Shown here in pieces: positions 1 through 9,104 of a DNA stretch of 31,509 nucleotides (the stretch's first letter is position 1; each line of letters begins with the position of its first letter). The DNA comes from MADRE2 sp964397015. Its GTDB lineage: Bacteria; Desulfobacterota; Desulfobacteria; Desulfobacterales; Desulfobacteraceae. Below the pieces are notes generated by a model. The model saw nothing but the letters and a program-made list of their open reading frames with translations. It did no database searches and was not told where the DNA came from. A program made the position numbers and the translations under genes. The stretch is taken from NCBI GenBank assembly GCA_964397015.1, contig CAYNHL010000029.1, forward strand, positions 1 to 31,509, given 5' to 3'.

Positions 1-425
1 TTGTTCTTTGCATCGAGAAAAACACCCACAAAGCATTCCCGCTGTCTGTAGGCGATCACATTGTCGAGGAACCGGATGAGATCGCCTGTATTCTGTACGA
101 CATCCGCCGACATGATCCTGGCCTTTGCATATCGCTGGGCAGCTTCCTTGATCAGCTTTATGCCCAGGCTGTTGACCGGTCCGACACCCCTGACCGTCTC
201 GAGCTCCACCGGAGGGGCATCCAATACCCCCTGGAAAGTCTTGAATTTTTCCATCAGGGCCTTTGCGCTTTTTTTACAGTCTTTCCGTGGTGTGTTCAAG
301 GTCAGCAGCAATTCAATTACCTCGTAGTCGTGGAATCCCTGCAGGCCGTTCTGGAAAAAACGCTGTCTGAGCCTGTGCCTGTGCCCATCCCCGTTATGTT
401 GTTCCGTTATCTCCCTCGATGCCAT
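1..425 (-). CDS. radC: RadC-family (JAB domain) protein, 5' part; runs off the window
   Basis: Translating the minus strand from the ATG at 423-425 gives 141 residues before the window edge, so the C-terminal JAB metalloprotease-like domain is almost wholly missing. The visible part has the RadC N-terminal layout: GFHDYEVIELLLTL, then a helix-hairpin-helix-like stretch (VRGVGPVNSLGIKLI), then the start of the JAB domain (RQRECFVGVFLDAKN). RadC is a widespread family once linked to DNA repair, and its biochemical role is still unclear. The start lies inside the 3' end of gyrA (32-bp overlap in another frame), and this is the only in-frame ATG that precedes the conserved part. The overlap suggests co-transcription and coupled translation with gyrA. 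The family call is secure; the exact start is moderately secure. Confidence 0.85.
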   Translation of the reverse strand, partial: MASREITEQHNGDGHRHRLRQRFFQNGLQGFHDYEVIELLLTLNTPRKDCKKSAKALMEKFKTFQGVLDAPPVELETVRGVGPVNSLGIKLIKEAAQRYAKARIMSADVVQNTGDLIRFLDNVIAYRQRECFVGVFLDAKN

Positions 426-2990
426 TTGTTTCAGGTCCGTTGTCGGTCTCTACATCAGATTCATTATCGTCAGGTGCTGCACTTCCCTCGGGAAGCCTGG
501 CTATGCCTATCACCTTTTCCTGGTTGAACAGGTTGATCAGTCTGACGCCCTGGGTGTTTCTCGATATCACCGAAAGTCCGGCCACGGCGATTCGAATCAA
601 GGTGCCCTTGTCTGTCACCAGCATCAATTCATCGGAATCACTGACAAGCAGCAAAGAGACCATTTTACCGTTCCGCCTCGAAGTCTTTATGGAAAAGACT
701 CCTTTGCCGCCACGTGCCTGGGTGCGGTATTCATCAATCAATGTCCGCTTCCCGTATCCATTTTCCGTTACAGTCAACAATGTCGTGCCATGATCCAGGC
801 TTTCCATTCCCACCACGTTGCCGCGGTCGATACGCATACCCCTGACCCCCATCGATCCGCGGGCAGTGGCGCGAACTTCTTCTTCGTTGAACCGGATCAC
901 CTTTCCCCCGTCAGATCCCAGGAAAATATCCTGATTTCCATTCGTTATCCGGGCCGAGATCAATTCATCATTTTCTGCAAGCTTCACACCTATCAAGCCG
1001 CCCGATCTTGGTCTTGAATAGGCCATGAGATCGGTTTTCTTTACCCTGCCCTTCCTTGTGCACATGATGACATATTTGTCTGCGGTAAATTCAGGCACGG
1101 CAAGCACAGTGGCCAGTTTTTCATTCTCGTCGAATGCCAGCAGGTTGATAATGGCCTTTCCCAGGCTCGAGCGGCCGGCAATGGGCAGCTCGTAAACCTT
1201 TTTCTGGTACACCTTGCCGAAATTGGTAAAGAACAAAAAGGTGTGGTGCGTGGAAGCCACGAAAAGATGTTCGACAAAGTCATCCTCTTTCGTGCCCATG
1301 GCTGTCTTGCCTTTTCCGCCGCGATGCTGGCTGGTATAGAGAGAAACCGGGTTGCGTTTGATATAACCGCTGCGGGTAATGGTCACGACCATGTCCTCTT
1401 CGGCGATAAGGTCTTCGATGTTAATTTCCCCGGTATTTTCGGTCATCCTTGTCCTGCGTTCATCCCCGAATTCCTCTTTGAGCTCGTCGAGTTCCTCCTT
1501 GATGATCCGCCGGACCACCTCTTCGCTTGAAAGAATTTCCTTATACCAGGCAATGTCTTTGAGAAGGGCGTTATACTCCTCATTGATTTTTTCCCGCTCC
1601 AGCCCGGTCAGGCGCTGCAGGCGCATATCCAGGATTGCCTGGGCCTGGGCCGCCGACAGGTTGAATCTGGAAATAAGTCCCTGTTTTGCCTCATCCGGGG
1701 TCCTGGACCTCCTGATCAGCGCCACGACTTCATCCAAGTTATCAAGGGCGATCCTGAGTCCCTCGAGAATATGGGCCCGTTCCTGGGCTTTTCTCAAATC
1801 AAAACGGGTCCGGCGTATAATGACGGTTTTACGGTGGTCGATAAAATGTCCCAGCAAATCCTTGAGGCTCAACAATTCAGGCCGGTTGTTCACCACTGCC
1901 AGAAATATAATGCCAAAACTTGTCTGGAGATTGGTGTGCTTGTAAAGCTGGTTTATGACAACTTCCGCCATCTGGTCTTTTTTCAGCCCTATTGCGATGC
2001 GCATCCCGTCCCGGTCGGATTCATCCCGGACAAAAGAGGCCCAGGTCGCCATCGACCACGTGCAGGTCGGTGCGGCAGAGGCCGCAGCAGTGCACNNNNN
2101 NNNNNGGATTCATCCCGGACAAAAGAGGCCCCGGTAATTACCTTGTGCCGTATCAGTTCGGCAATTTTTTCGACCAGCCTCGCCTTGTTTACCTGGTATG
2201 GAAGCTCTGTTACGACAATGGTTTCCAGCTTTGTCTTTTTATTCTCCTCCACCTCGACACGGGCCCGCAGTGTAATAATGCCCCGGCCGGTATTATAGGC
2301 GTCAAAAATCCCTTTCTCCCCGTAAATTTCTCCATAGGTCGGAAAATCAGGAGCCGGGATGTGAGTCATCAGTTCAGAAATGGTGATGTCCGGGTTGTCG
2401 ATCTGAGCCTTGAGTCCGTCAATCACCTCGGAGATATTGTGGGGCGGAATGTTGGTGGTCATTCCAACGGCAATACCTGAAGACCCGTTGACCAGCAATG
2501 ACGGAAACCGGGTCGGCAGTACCGAAGGTTCTTCCAGGGTTTCATCATAATTGAATATAAAATCGACCGTTTCTTTTTCAAGGTCAGCAAGCATCTGGTG
2601 GGAAATCTTTTTCATCCGGATTTCCGTGTACCTCATGGCGGCAGCCGAGTCCCCGTCAACCGACCCGAAGTTTCCCTGGCCGTCAACCAGAGGATAGCGC
2701 ATTGAAAAATCCTGGGCCATCCTGACGATGGTGTCATACACAGCCGAATCCCCGTGAGGATGATATTTACCGATCACATCACCCACGATACGGGCTGATT
2801 TCTTGTACGGCTTGTTCCAGTCGTTGCGCAGCTGCCGCATGGCATACAGGATCCTGCGGTGTACCGGCTTCAACCCATCTCTTACATCGGGCAGTGCCCG
2901 GCCTATGATAACGCTCATGGCATATTCGAGATAGGACTGTCTCATTTCCTTTTCAATGCTGGTCATATTACTGTTTGCTGCTGGTATCAA
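394..2990 (-). CDS. gyrA: DNA gyrase subunit A, intact gene broken only by a scaffolding artefact
   Basis: Type IIA topoisomerase subunit that cuts and rejoins DNA. The N-terminal part (2990 down to about 2106) has SYLEYAMSVIIGRALPDVRD, the quinolone pocket HPHGDSAVYDTIVRMAQ with Ser and Asp at the usual resistance positions (sensitive-type), and AAAMRYTE with the catalytic Tyr. The C-terminal part (about 2042 down to 394) has the coiled coil and the beta-pinwheel with a GyrA-box variant QHRGGKG. The assembled frame breaks at 2043-2131, where a duplicated contig end, foreign DNA and Ns lie. Removing those 89 bases restores one frame of about 835 residues, normal for GyrA, reading ITGASFVRDESDRDGMRIAIG across the join. 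I chose the TTG at 2988-2990 because a GGAG lies 8 bases upstream; an ATG eight codons later (2966) has no such site. The start overlaps the upstream membrane-protein stop by 2 bases. Confidence 0.95.
2017..2131. repeat. 26-bp duplicated contig end flanking a gap
   Basis: The bases 2017-2042 recur exactly at 2106-2131. Both copies belong to the same place in gyrA (codons for ASFVRDES). Between them lie 53 unrelated bases and ten Ns. Two contigs ending in the same 26 bases were placed side by side instead of being merged, so this is not a biological duplication. Confidence 0.9.
2043..2105. other. Chimeric contig tip (alcohol dehydrogenase fragment) plus 10-N scaffold gap
   Basis: Bases 2043-2095 do not belong to gyrA. 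They are about 70% G+C, well above their surroundings. On the minus strand they read through as VHCCGLCRTDLHVVDGDL, which carries the CGxCRTDLHVVDG signature of the catalytic zinc site of zinc-dependent (MDR) alcohol dehydrogenases. Bases 2096-2105 are Ns. The simplest reading is a chimeric read or contig end from another organism or locus. Confidence 0.85.
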
Positions 2991-4113
2991 TGATTTTGCT
3001 CCAAATTCTTGTTGTTTGGTTTAAGACCTTTTCCAGGCTCGATCAGGAACTGGTAACTGGTAAAATAAATATCTGCAAGAGTTAGAAAAAAAGTGAGGAT
3101 CAGCGGTCCGTAAATAATGCCCATCAATCCGAAAACCTTCAACCCTCCTACAATGGCAAAAAAAACTAGCAGAGGGTGCATGCGCACCCGGTTTCCAACG
3201 ACTTTCGGCTTGAAAATATATTCAACACCCCATGAAAGCGCACCATAAAAAACTATAACCCCGACAGCGGCCACAAACCGGTCAGTTAAAAACATGACGC
3301 AGGCGGCAGGTATGAGCACAAGGCCAATACCCACAATGGGCAGAAATGCCAGAAATCCCATTATAACAGCCCATAGAAAAGGGGAATTGATACCCAGAAA
3401 AAAGAACAGCAGACCGCCGGCAACTCCCTGTATCAATCCGCCAAGTCCATTTCCTATCAGCACCGCCCCGGCCATATCCTTAAATTTATTGAACAGCTTC
3501 TTATCATGCTCATCCGGCAGGGGTGACAGGTCGTACATGTACTTGATGCAGCGGTCTCCGTCAATGAACATATAGAACACGACGATCAGCATCAAACAGA
3601 AATACAGCACCAGGCTCAGCACATTGGAAGTAATGAAACGGGCCTGCTCGAACAGTGAGAACCCGACAAGCTTACCGACATCGGATATGGGCCGGATCAG
3701 ATCATCCCAGGAAAGCTTGCTTTCAAACCCCGCTGATGCCATCAGCATGTTGATTTTGTCCAGGGCGCGGGTTTCTGCCAGAAGCTGCTTTAACTGCTGT
3801 GAAATCACGGCATCCCTGGCCATGATATAGAGGTCAAAGGCCTCCCTGGACAAAATTGTCACAAACAGGACTACCGGGATTATGACCACGAAAAAAATCA
3901 GGGTACAGGTTGCAATGGATGCAGTCACGGGCCTGAGCTTNNNNNNNNNNGGGAAAAAAACCTGAAAACCGGGCCGAAAACACCCGTGGTGACAATCCCG
4001 AGAACAATGGTGGCAAAAAAAGGGGCAATCAACCATCCAACAAGTGCCAGCGCAATGCAGAACAGAGCCAGAAAAAAGAAAAAAACCGATCTTTGTGAAA
4101 TGTTCTGCTCCAA
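2987..4113 (-). CDS. AI-2E transporter / PerM family membrane protein (contains a scaffold gap)
   Basis: Polytopic inner-membrane protein of the AI-2E transporter (TqsA/PerM, UPF0118) family, whose members export autoinducer-2 or act in ion and stress physiology; the substrate here cannot be told. The N-terminal hydrophobic hairpin (VFFFFLALFCIALALVGWLI) and the long C-terminal membrane block with the family-typical GLGGLIQGVAGGLLFFFLGI and PIVGIGLVLIPA stretches are visible. The run of Ns at 3941-3950 puts the first 54 residues in a different frame from the rest. The protein pieces fit end to end with only a few residues missing, so the frame change reflects an arbitrary gap length. The start is the TTG at 4111-4113: an in-frame stop lies four codons upstream and no ATG is available. 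The gene ends on the gyrA start codon, suggesting one transcript. Confidence 0.85.
3941..3950. other. 10-N scaffold gap
   Basis: Ten Ns inside the AI-2E/PerM-type gene. Unlike the gyrA gap, no repeat flanks it and both sides match the family. Only a short piece of the first membrane-loop region seems to be lost, and the true gap length is unknown. Confidence 0.95.
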
Positions 4114-4230
4114 GATGTCACCGTATTATTGTCCTGCAAGAAAAAAACCGTACCTGCATAAAGCGGCACAAAGCCCCTGACCCTGCCAGGGACTTTTGCC
4201 CGTAAACCACTATGACAGACCTTTAATGCC

Positions 4231-4386
4231 CTAACTGCTGATGAAACCCAAAGCAGCCAGGAGGAGCAGTATTTCAAAAACAATGACCTGCACATAACTG
4301 TCGAAAAAATGATACACTATACCTCCACCGATAATGGCAGGTACGGCGGCATATATCAAGATACCTAACTTCCTCGGGATATCCAT
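4231..4386 (-). CDS. Small hydrophobic membrane protein, 51 aa
   Basis: An ATG at 4384-4386 is preceded by a good Shine-Dalgarno site (GAGGTGAT, about 6-7 bases upstream). The frame encodes 51 residues that form two hydrophobic stretches, LGILIYAAVPAIIGGGIVY and VIVFEILLLLAALGFIS, separated by a short polar HFFDSY turn. That predicts a two-pass membrane miniprotein with a basic N-terminus (MDIPRK). I do not recognise a family. It sits alone between the thiolase and the AI-2E/PerM-type gene on the same strand and could be co-transcribed with either. The ribosome binding site and clean amphiphilic pattern argue that it is real; nothing indicates its function. Confidence 0.55.
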   Translation of the reverse strand: MDIPRKLGILIYAAVPAIIGGGIVYHFFDSYVQVIVFEILLLLAALGFISS

Positions 4387-4484
4387 AATCAAATCACCTC
4401 GTTAACGCATTAATAATTGAACCAAAGATCCTTTCAACTGTTTATTTTTCTTATCATTTTCAAGGATCCAAGTAAAGATAAATC

Positions 4485-5774
4485 TTACCTTTCGATCACC
4501 ATGGCCATTCCCATTCCGCCTCCGATACACATGGAGATCAACCCGGTCTGGTAATCCTTGCGCTTCATCTGGTGAACAGCCGTAACCATCTGGCGGGCAC
4601 CGGTACAACCGATCGGGTGTCCGATGGAAATCCCGCTGCCAAGTTCATTGGGTTTTTCGACGTCGACATTCAGCTCACGCATACAGCCTATGGCCTGTGC
4701 GGCAAAGGCTTCATTCAATTCCACAAGATCCATGTCATCCATGGTCATGCCGGTCTGCTTCAACAGTTTCCTTATGGCCGGCACCGGTCCAAGCCCCATA
4801 TAAGCGGGATCGAGGCCTCCGGAGGCAAATCCTTTGATACGCGCCAGTTTTTCAAGTCCAAGCTCATCCGCCTTTTCCTCGGACATCAGAAGCACGGCAG
4901 CTGCCGCATCGTTGATTCCGGAAGCGTTCCCGGCAGTGACAGATCCGTCTTTCTTGAATGCCGGCCTGAGTTTACCGAGCTTTTCCATGGATGTCTCCAT
5001 GGGCCGCTCATCCTTATCCACCACCACTTCCTGGCGCCTTGCCATATAGGATACCGGTACTATTTCACCTGCAAAGGTTCCGTCCCTGACTGCCCCGAGA
5101 GCCCTGGTGTGGCTCAGCAATGCAAGCTGGTCCTGCTCTTCTCTGGTTATACCGTATTTTTCGACAATATTCTCGGCTGTCAGGCCCATATGATACCCGT
5201 AAAAAATTTCAAAAAGCCCGTCAAACACCATAAGGTCATGGACTTCGCCCACACCGGTCAGCTCCATCCTGTGTCCCCACCTGGCTTTCAGAAGAGCCAT
5301 GGGCGCATTGCTCATACTTTCCTGCCCCCCGGCAAGGATGACATCCGCCTGGCCTGCCATAATCGCCTGGGCGCCCAGTGCAATGGCTTTGAGCCCGGAA
5401 CCGCATATTTTATTTACGGTAAACGCCGTTGCCTGGCGGGGAATTCCTGCCCTGATCATTGCCTGCCTGGCAGTGTTCTGGCCCTGGCCTGCCTGGAGCA
5501 CATTCCCCATTATGACCTCGTCCACGCTAACCGGGGCAAAACTGTCATCATAGTCATAGCCTTTTTTTTCAAGGTCTATCACACCCTGGTCCTTGAGTGT
5601 ATCAGGGCCAAAGGCGGCCAGGGTATCATCTGCCACCGGGCGCAATCCGGCGCGTTTCAATGTATCCTTCATGACAAGGGTGCCAAGGTCCACCACGGAA
5701 ACATCTTTCAAAGATCCCCCAAAAGATCCCACCGGCGTCCTGGCCCCGCTTACAATCACAACATTTTTCATCAC
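4485..5774 (-). CDS. Acetyl-CoA C-acetyltransferase (thiolase), with an unusual insertion
   Basis: Degradative/biosynthetic-type thiolase, interconverting two acetyl-CoA with acetoacetyl-CoA, or cleaving longer 3-ketoacyl-CoA. The N-terminal nucleophile is Cys124 in VNKICGSGLKA. The catalytic NEAFAAQ and GHPIGCTGAR motifs and the second Cys in CIGGGMGMAMVIER are all present. At 429 residues it is about 35 longer than typical AtoB/PhaA enzymes. The extra length is a block at about residues 46-82 (from VADDTLAAF to DDSFAP) between the first helix region and the VDEVIMGNVLQAG strand. A strong AGGAGGAAG site lies just before the ATG at 5774. It appears monocistronic. A fatty-acid or aromatic-compound degrading anaerobe would use such an enzyme, but the chain-length preference cannot be read from the sequence. 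Confidence 0.93.
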   Translation of the reverse strand: MMKNVVIVSGARTPVGSFGGSLKDVSVVDLGTLVMKDTLKRAGLRPVADDTLAAFGPDTLKDQGVIDLEKKGYDYDDSFAPVSVDEVIMGNVLQAGQGQNTARQAMIRAGIPRQATAFTVNKICGSGLKAIALGAQAIMAGQADVILAGGQESMSNAPMALLKARWGHRMELTGVGEVHDLMVFDGLFEIFYGYHMGLTAENIVEKYGITREEQDQLALLSHTRALGAVRDGTFAGEIVPVSYMARRQEVVVDKDERPMETSMEKLGKLRPAFKKDGSVTAGNASGINDAAAAVLLMSEEKADELGLEKLARIKGFASGGLDPAYMGLGPVPAIRKLLKQTGMTMDDMDLVELNEAFAAQAIGCMRELNVDVEKPNELGSGISIGHPIGCTGARQMVTAVHQMKRKDYQTGLISMCIGGGMGMAMVIER

Positions 5775-5931
5775 TTCCTCCTGAATGGTACTTACATGTC
5801 AACAGTTATATTTTAATCACAATATGAATTTCATAGCAGAGAACCATATAAAAAACAATCAAGTGATTGAAAAAAAGACAGGCCGGTCAGGGCAGGCCAA
5901 TGGATACAAAAGCACGCTTTCAACGCCTTGC

Positions 5932-5991
5932 AAAAAAATGGCATTTCAGCTTGAAATATTCCCGGCGGCTCGTTTCAGCCATTTTATGTCG
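5932..5991 (-). terminator. Possible terminator after the copper-chaperone gene
   Basis: On the minus strand, just after the copZ-like stop, AAAATGGC pairs with GCCATTTT, and internal TGAAA/TTTCA segments can extend the stem. The distal arm runs straight into seven Ts. The loop is long, so this is a plausible but not strong intrinsic terminator for the der-rarA-copZ end of the operon. Confidence 0.4.
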
Positions 5992-6193
5992 CCTCTGAAG
6001 CCGGATACCCCAGATCTGTAATTTCCTTTGCCAGCCTGGCCACAACAGCATCATCATCACATTCAAACTCGGCCTGTCCCTGTTCCAGCGATACTTTGGC
6101 ACCGCTTACTGCAGCATCGGCATCAAGCAATGCCTTCACCCTGCCGACACAATGCTGGCAGCTCATACCCTGGATATTGAGTGTTCGTTTCAT
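5984..6193 (-). CDS. Heavy-metal-associated (copper chaperone, CopZ-like) protein
   Basis: A 69-residue single HMA domain. It begins with the beta strand and metal loop GMSCQHC (Cys12 and Cys15), followed by helix 1 (VGRVKALLDADAAV), then the VSLEQGQAEFECD strands, and ends with EITDLGYPAS, the full ferredoxin-like fold of CopZ/MerP proteins. It would bind Cu(I) or another soft metal in the cytoplasm and hand it to a P-type ATPase. No such ATPase is in the window. The gene follows rarA by 33 bases with an AGGAGGATCT site before its ATG, so it is probably the last gene of that operon. The metal is inferred from the family, not seen. Confidence 0.88.
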   Translation of the reverse strand: MKRTLNIQGMSCQHCVGRVKALLDADAAVSGAKVSLEQGQAEFECDDDAVVARLAKEITDLGYPASEAT

Positions 6194-6226
6194 AGATCCT
6201 CCTTAAAGAATGTGTTAATTGATTTT

Positions 6227-7567
6227 TCACCTGTCCAAATCCGGCTCATCAGGTTTGCTCCTGAGGGCGATCCAGGCTTCAAGGCGCTGTTTCACCATTT
6301 TTTCATACCCCCGGTCCGATGGCAGATAAAAGCGCTTTTCTTCCATCCCCTCTGGCAGGCAGGTCTGTGCACAAAAAGCATCCTTATAGTCATGGGCATA
6401 TTTATAACCCCTGGCATAGCCCATGTCTTTCATCATCCGGGTGGGGGCATTCCGGATATGCAGAGGAACAGGTTTGTATCCGCCTTTTTCAATCTCGGCC
6501 GTCACCGCCTTGTGCGCCATGTAAACCGCATTGCTTTTCGGGGCCGTGGCCAGGTAAATGGCCGCCTGGAACAATACATCGTCCCCTTCCGGATGGCCGA
6601 GAAACCTGAAAGCGTCCATGGAGTTCAAAGCCATGGTCAAAGCGCCCGGGTCGGCCATGCCTATATCTTCAGTGGCAAACCGTACCATCCTGCGTATTAT
6701 GTAAACCGGATCGTCTCCTGCCATGAGCATGCGCTCGAGCCAGTAAATAGAGGCATCCGGATCACTGGCTCTAAGGCTTTTGATAAATGCCGAAATCAGG
6801 TTGTAATGTTCTTCACCTGCTTTATCATACAGCAATGATTTTCTGAGGACTGCAGTCTCGACATCTTCAGCCTCGATAACCGGCTTGTCCATAAAATGCA
6901 GGCAGACGGTTTCAAGATTGGTCAATGCAATCCTTGCATCCCCTTCCGACACACTGGCGATGTGGGCCAGAGCTTTTGGAGAAAACTTGTTTTCATCCTG
7001 GCCGAGACCGCGTTCCGGATCCAGCAGGGCCTTTTTTAAAATCTTTATCACGTGTTTTGCATCGAGGGCCTTGAGTGAAAAAACACGGCATCGCGACACC
7101 AGGGCAGGAATAACTTCAAAAGAAGGATTTTGTGTTGTTGCGCCAATCAATGTAATCAGCCCGTTTTCCACGTGATGCAGAAAAGCGTCCTGCTGTGATT
7201 TATTGAACCGGTGAATTTCATCCACAAAAAGCAATGTTTTTTTCCGGTACAATCTCCTTTGTTCCCTGGCCTTTTCAATTACACCGCGAATATCCTTCAC
7301 ACCTGACAGCACCGCTGAAATCCGTATGAAGCACCCCTGGGTTTCATTGGCGATAATACCTGCCAGCGTAGTTTTCCCGCAGCCCGGCGGCCCCCAGAGA
7401 ATCATGGAAAAAACCCGGTCATCCCGTATGGCTTTTTCAAGCACGGTTCCCGGCCCTGTAACATGCTCCTGCCCTATAAGGTCCTGCAGTTTTCCCGGAC
7501 GTATCCGGTCAGCCAGGGGCTTTTCACCGGTCATGTCGCGGTTGCTGCAGGCTTCAAACAGGTCCAT
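6227..7567 (-). CDS. rarA: Replication-associated recombination protein RarA (MgsA) AAA ATPase
   Basis: A clamp-loader-like AAA+ ATPase that acts at stalled replication forks. At 446 residues it has the normal length. The order is PLADRIRPGKLQDLIGQEHV, Walker A GPPGCGKT (59-66), Walker B LLFVDEIHRF with Asp116/Glu117, sensor 1 IGATTQNPSFEV, then the C-terminal tetramerisation region with EDIGMADPGAL and the APTRMMKDMGYARGYKYAHD segment. The ATG at 7567 lies 14 bases inside the 3' end of der in another frame, which points to translational coupling. Orthologues occur across bacteria and the identification is firm. Confidence 0.95.
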   Translation of the reverse strand: MDLFEACSNRDMTGEKPLADRIRPGKLQDLIGQEHVTGPGTVLEKAIRDDRVFSMILWGPPGCGKTTLAGIIANETQGCFIRISAVLSGVKDIRGVIEKAREQRRLYRKKTLLFVDEIHRFNKSQQDAFLHHVENGLITLIGATTQNPSFEVIPALVSRCRVFSLKALDAKHVIKILKKALLDPERGLGQDENKFSPKALAHIASVSEGDARIALTNLETVCLHFMDKPVIEAEDVETAVLRKSLLYDKAGEEHYNLISAFIKSLRASDPDASIYWLERMLMAGDDPVYIIRRMVRFATEDIGMADPGALTMALNSMDAFRFLGHPEGDDVLFQAAIYLATAPKSNAVYMAHKAVTAEIEKGGYKPVPLHIRNAPTRMMKDMGYARGYKYAHDYKDAFCAQTCLPEGMEEKRFYLPSDRGYEKMVKQRLEAWIALRSKPDEPDLDR

Positions 7568-9008
7568 TCTGCTGGTCTCTGATCTGTTTTTTCCTGCCCT
7601 GCACCTGCCGGTTTTTCTTTCTCTTCAAGTCAATCCTCTTTTTCTTTTCCCTGATACGCTGGAATTCCTTTGTGTTCTTTGAAAAGTCTATTTTCCCGGT
7701 ACGTTCCCTGAAATACAGCCTGAGCGGGGCTTTTTCCAGCGGGATCATCTGCCGCAGCTGGTTGATCAAATAGCGCTTGTAGGAAAAATGAACCGCCTGG
7801 GGATAATTTACAAAGCACACAAATGTCGGGGGTTTTACAGCCACCTGGGTGGCGTAGTAAAATTTGAGCCGCCTCCCTTTATGAAGTGACGGTGATTCTC
7901 GATAGACAGCATCTTCGATGATACGGTTCAAGGTGCCGGTATTTACCCTGAAGCTGTATTCTTCATACACCTTTGCGGCCTGATCCAGAATCTTGTGGCA
8001 TCGCTGGCCCGTTTTGGCCGAAATGGTCATGACCGGTGCATGGGAAAGGAATTTGGCACGCATGCGCAGGGTATTGATATATTCTTTCTGATTTTTCACA
8101 TCTTCATCCAGAAGATCCCATTTATTGTAGAGAAAAACGGCGCCGCACCCCTTTTCTTCCGCATATCCGGCAACATGGATATCCTGGTCTGTCACCCCTT
8201 CATTCGAATCGATAAGGATCAGGGCCACATCGCAGGAATCCAGGCTTTTTAGGGATTTGACAATGGACAGTTTTTCCAGTTTTTCCCTGACCTTTCCCCT
8301 GCGCCTTATACCGGCGGTGTCTACAAGTACAAAGGTTTTCCCCTTGTGTGTCATGGTCAATTCAATGGCATCCCTGGTGGTGCCCGCCTTTTCATTGACC
8401 ACCACCCGGTCTTGTCCGAACAGGCGGTTGGCCAGCGATGATTTTCCAACATTGGGGCGACCGACAATGGCTATCCTGATAATATCCTCCCCGGGGTCAG
8501 GTTCAAGAAGAGATTCCGGGAATCCTGCGACCAGGTCATCGAGAAATTCTCCGACTCCAATGCCGTGTTCAGCTGAAACCCGGTAAAAAGTTTCAATCCC
8601 CAGGCTGTAAAAATCATAAAGCGAGTCTTCCTGAGAGTGGTTTTCCACTTTGTTCACCAGGTAATAAACCGGTTTGTCCGCCTTGCGTAAAAAATCAGCC
8701 AGTTCCAGGTCATAGGGGGAAAGGCCTGCCCGGCCGTCCATGACAAACCCCACTGCATCCGCCTCCTGGACGGCAATGGTCAGCTGTGCCTTGATCTGGG
8801 CGGCAAAATAATCTTCATCCCCGCTGATAAACCCCCCTGTATCGATCACCGTAAATTCGACATCATTCCAGCAGGCGGTTGCATAATGGCGGTCCCTGGT
8901 GACACCGGGAGAGTTGTCAACCAGTGCCTGGCGGGAGCCTGCAATCCGGTTGAACAGGGTGGATTTTCCGACATTGGGCCGGCCGATCAGTGCAAGGACG
9001 GGTTTCAT
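7554..9008 (-). CDS. der: Ribosome-assembly GTPase Der (EngA), tandem G domains
   Basis: An essential GTPase for 50S subunit maturation. Two G domains lie in tandem, each with GRPNVGKS: the first at residues 9-16 of the chosen start, with the switch region GVTRDRHY and DTGGF; the second with GTTRDAIE, DTAGIRRRGKV and the NKWD base-recognition motif. A KH-like C-terminal domain follows and ends in a lysine/arginine-rich tail. I place the start at the ATG 9006-9008 (MKPVLALIGRPN), which matches the family and has a GGAG 12 bases upstream. Two in-frame ATGs lie upstream: the one at 9026 has no ribosome site, and the one at 9020 abuts the GGAG. The first G1 loop directly follows the N-terminus, as in all Der proteins. 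Length is 484 residues. Confidence 0.95.
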   Translation of the reverse strand: MKPVLALIGRPNVGKSTLFNRIAGSRQALVDNSPGVTRDRHYATACWNDVEFTVIDTGGFISGDEDYFAAQIKAQLTIAVQEADAVGFVMDGRAGLSPYDLELADFLRKADKPVYYLVNKVENHSQEDSLYDFYSLGIETFYRVSAEHGIGVGEFLDDLVAGFPESLLEPDPGEDIIRIAIVGRPNVGKSSLANRLFGQDRVVVNEKAGTTRDAIELTMTHKGKTFVLVDTAGIRRRGKVREKLEKLSIVKSLKSLDSCDVALILIDSNEGVTDQDIHVAGYAEEKGCGAVFLYNKWDLLDEDVKNQKEYINTLRMRAKFLSHAPVMTISAKTGQRCHKILDQAAKVYEEYSFRVNTGTLNRIIEDAVYRESPSLHKGRRLKFYYATQVAVKPPTFVCFVNYPQAVHFSYKRYLINQLRQMIPLEKAPLRLYFRERTGKIDFSKNTKEFQRIREKKKRIDLKRKKNRQVQGRKKQIRDQQNGPV

Positions 9009-9104
9009 CGTGTGTAACATCTCCATAGTGAATATTGAGTAAAAAGCATTGTTGATTATACAATACCCGGACAGTATAATAAAGGGATCATTAGCTGTAT
9101 CCGG

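Noticed and set aside
1989..2052. Apparent frameshift and split of gyrA into two genes
   Set aside because: The duplicated 26-bp contig end, foreign 53 bp and Ns explain it; removing 89 bases restores the frame exactly.
4130..4200. CCCTG/CAGGG hairpin downstream of the 51-aa gene as a terminator
   Set aside because: The stem is only five pairs and the T-run lies more than 25 bases away.
4572..5816. Long open frame (about 414 codons) on the plus strand
   Set aside because: It is antisense to the thiolase gene, which has all catalytic motifs and a good ribosome site; the plus-strand protein looks like no family.
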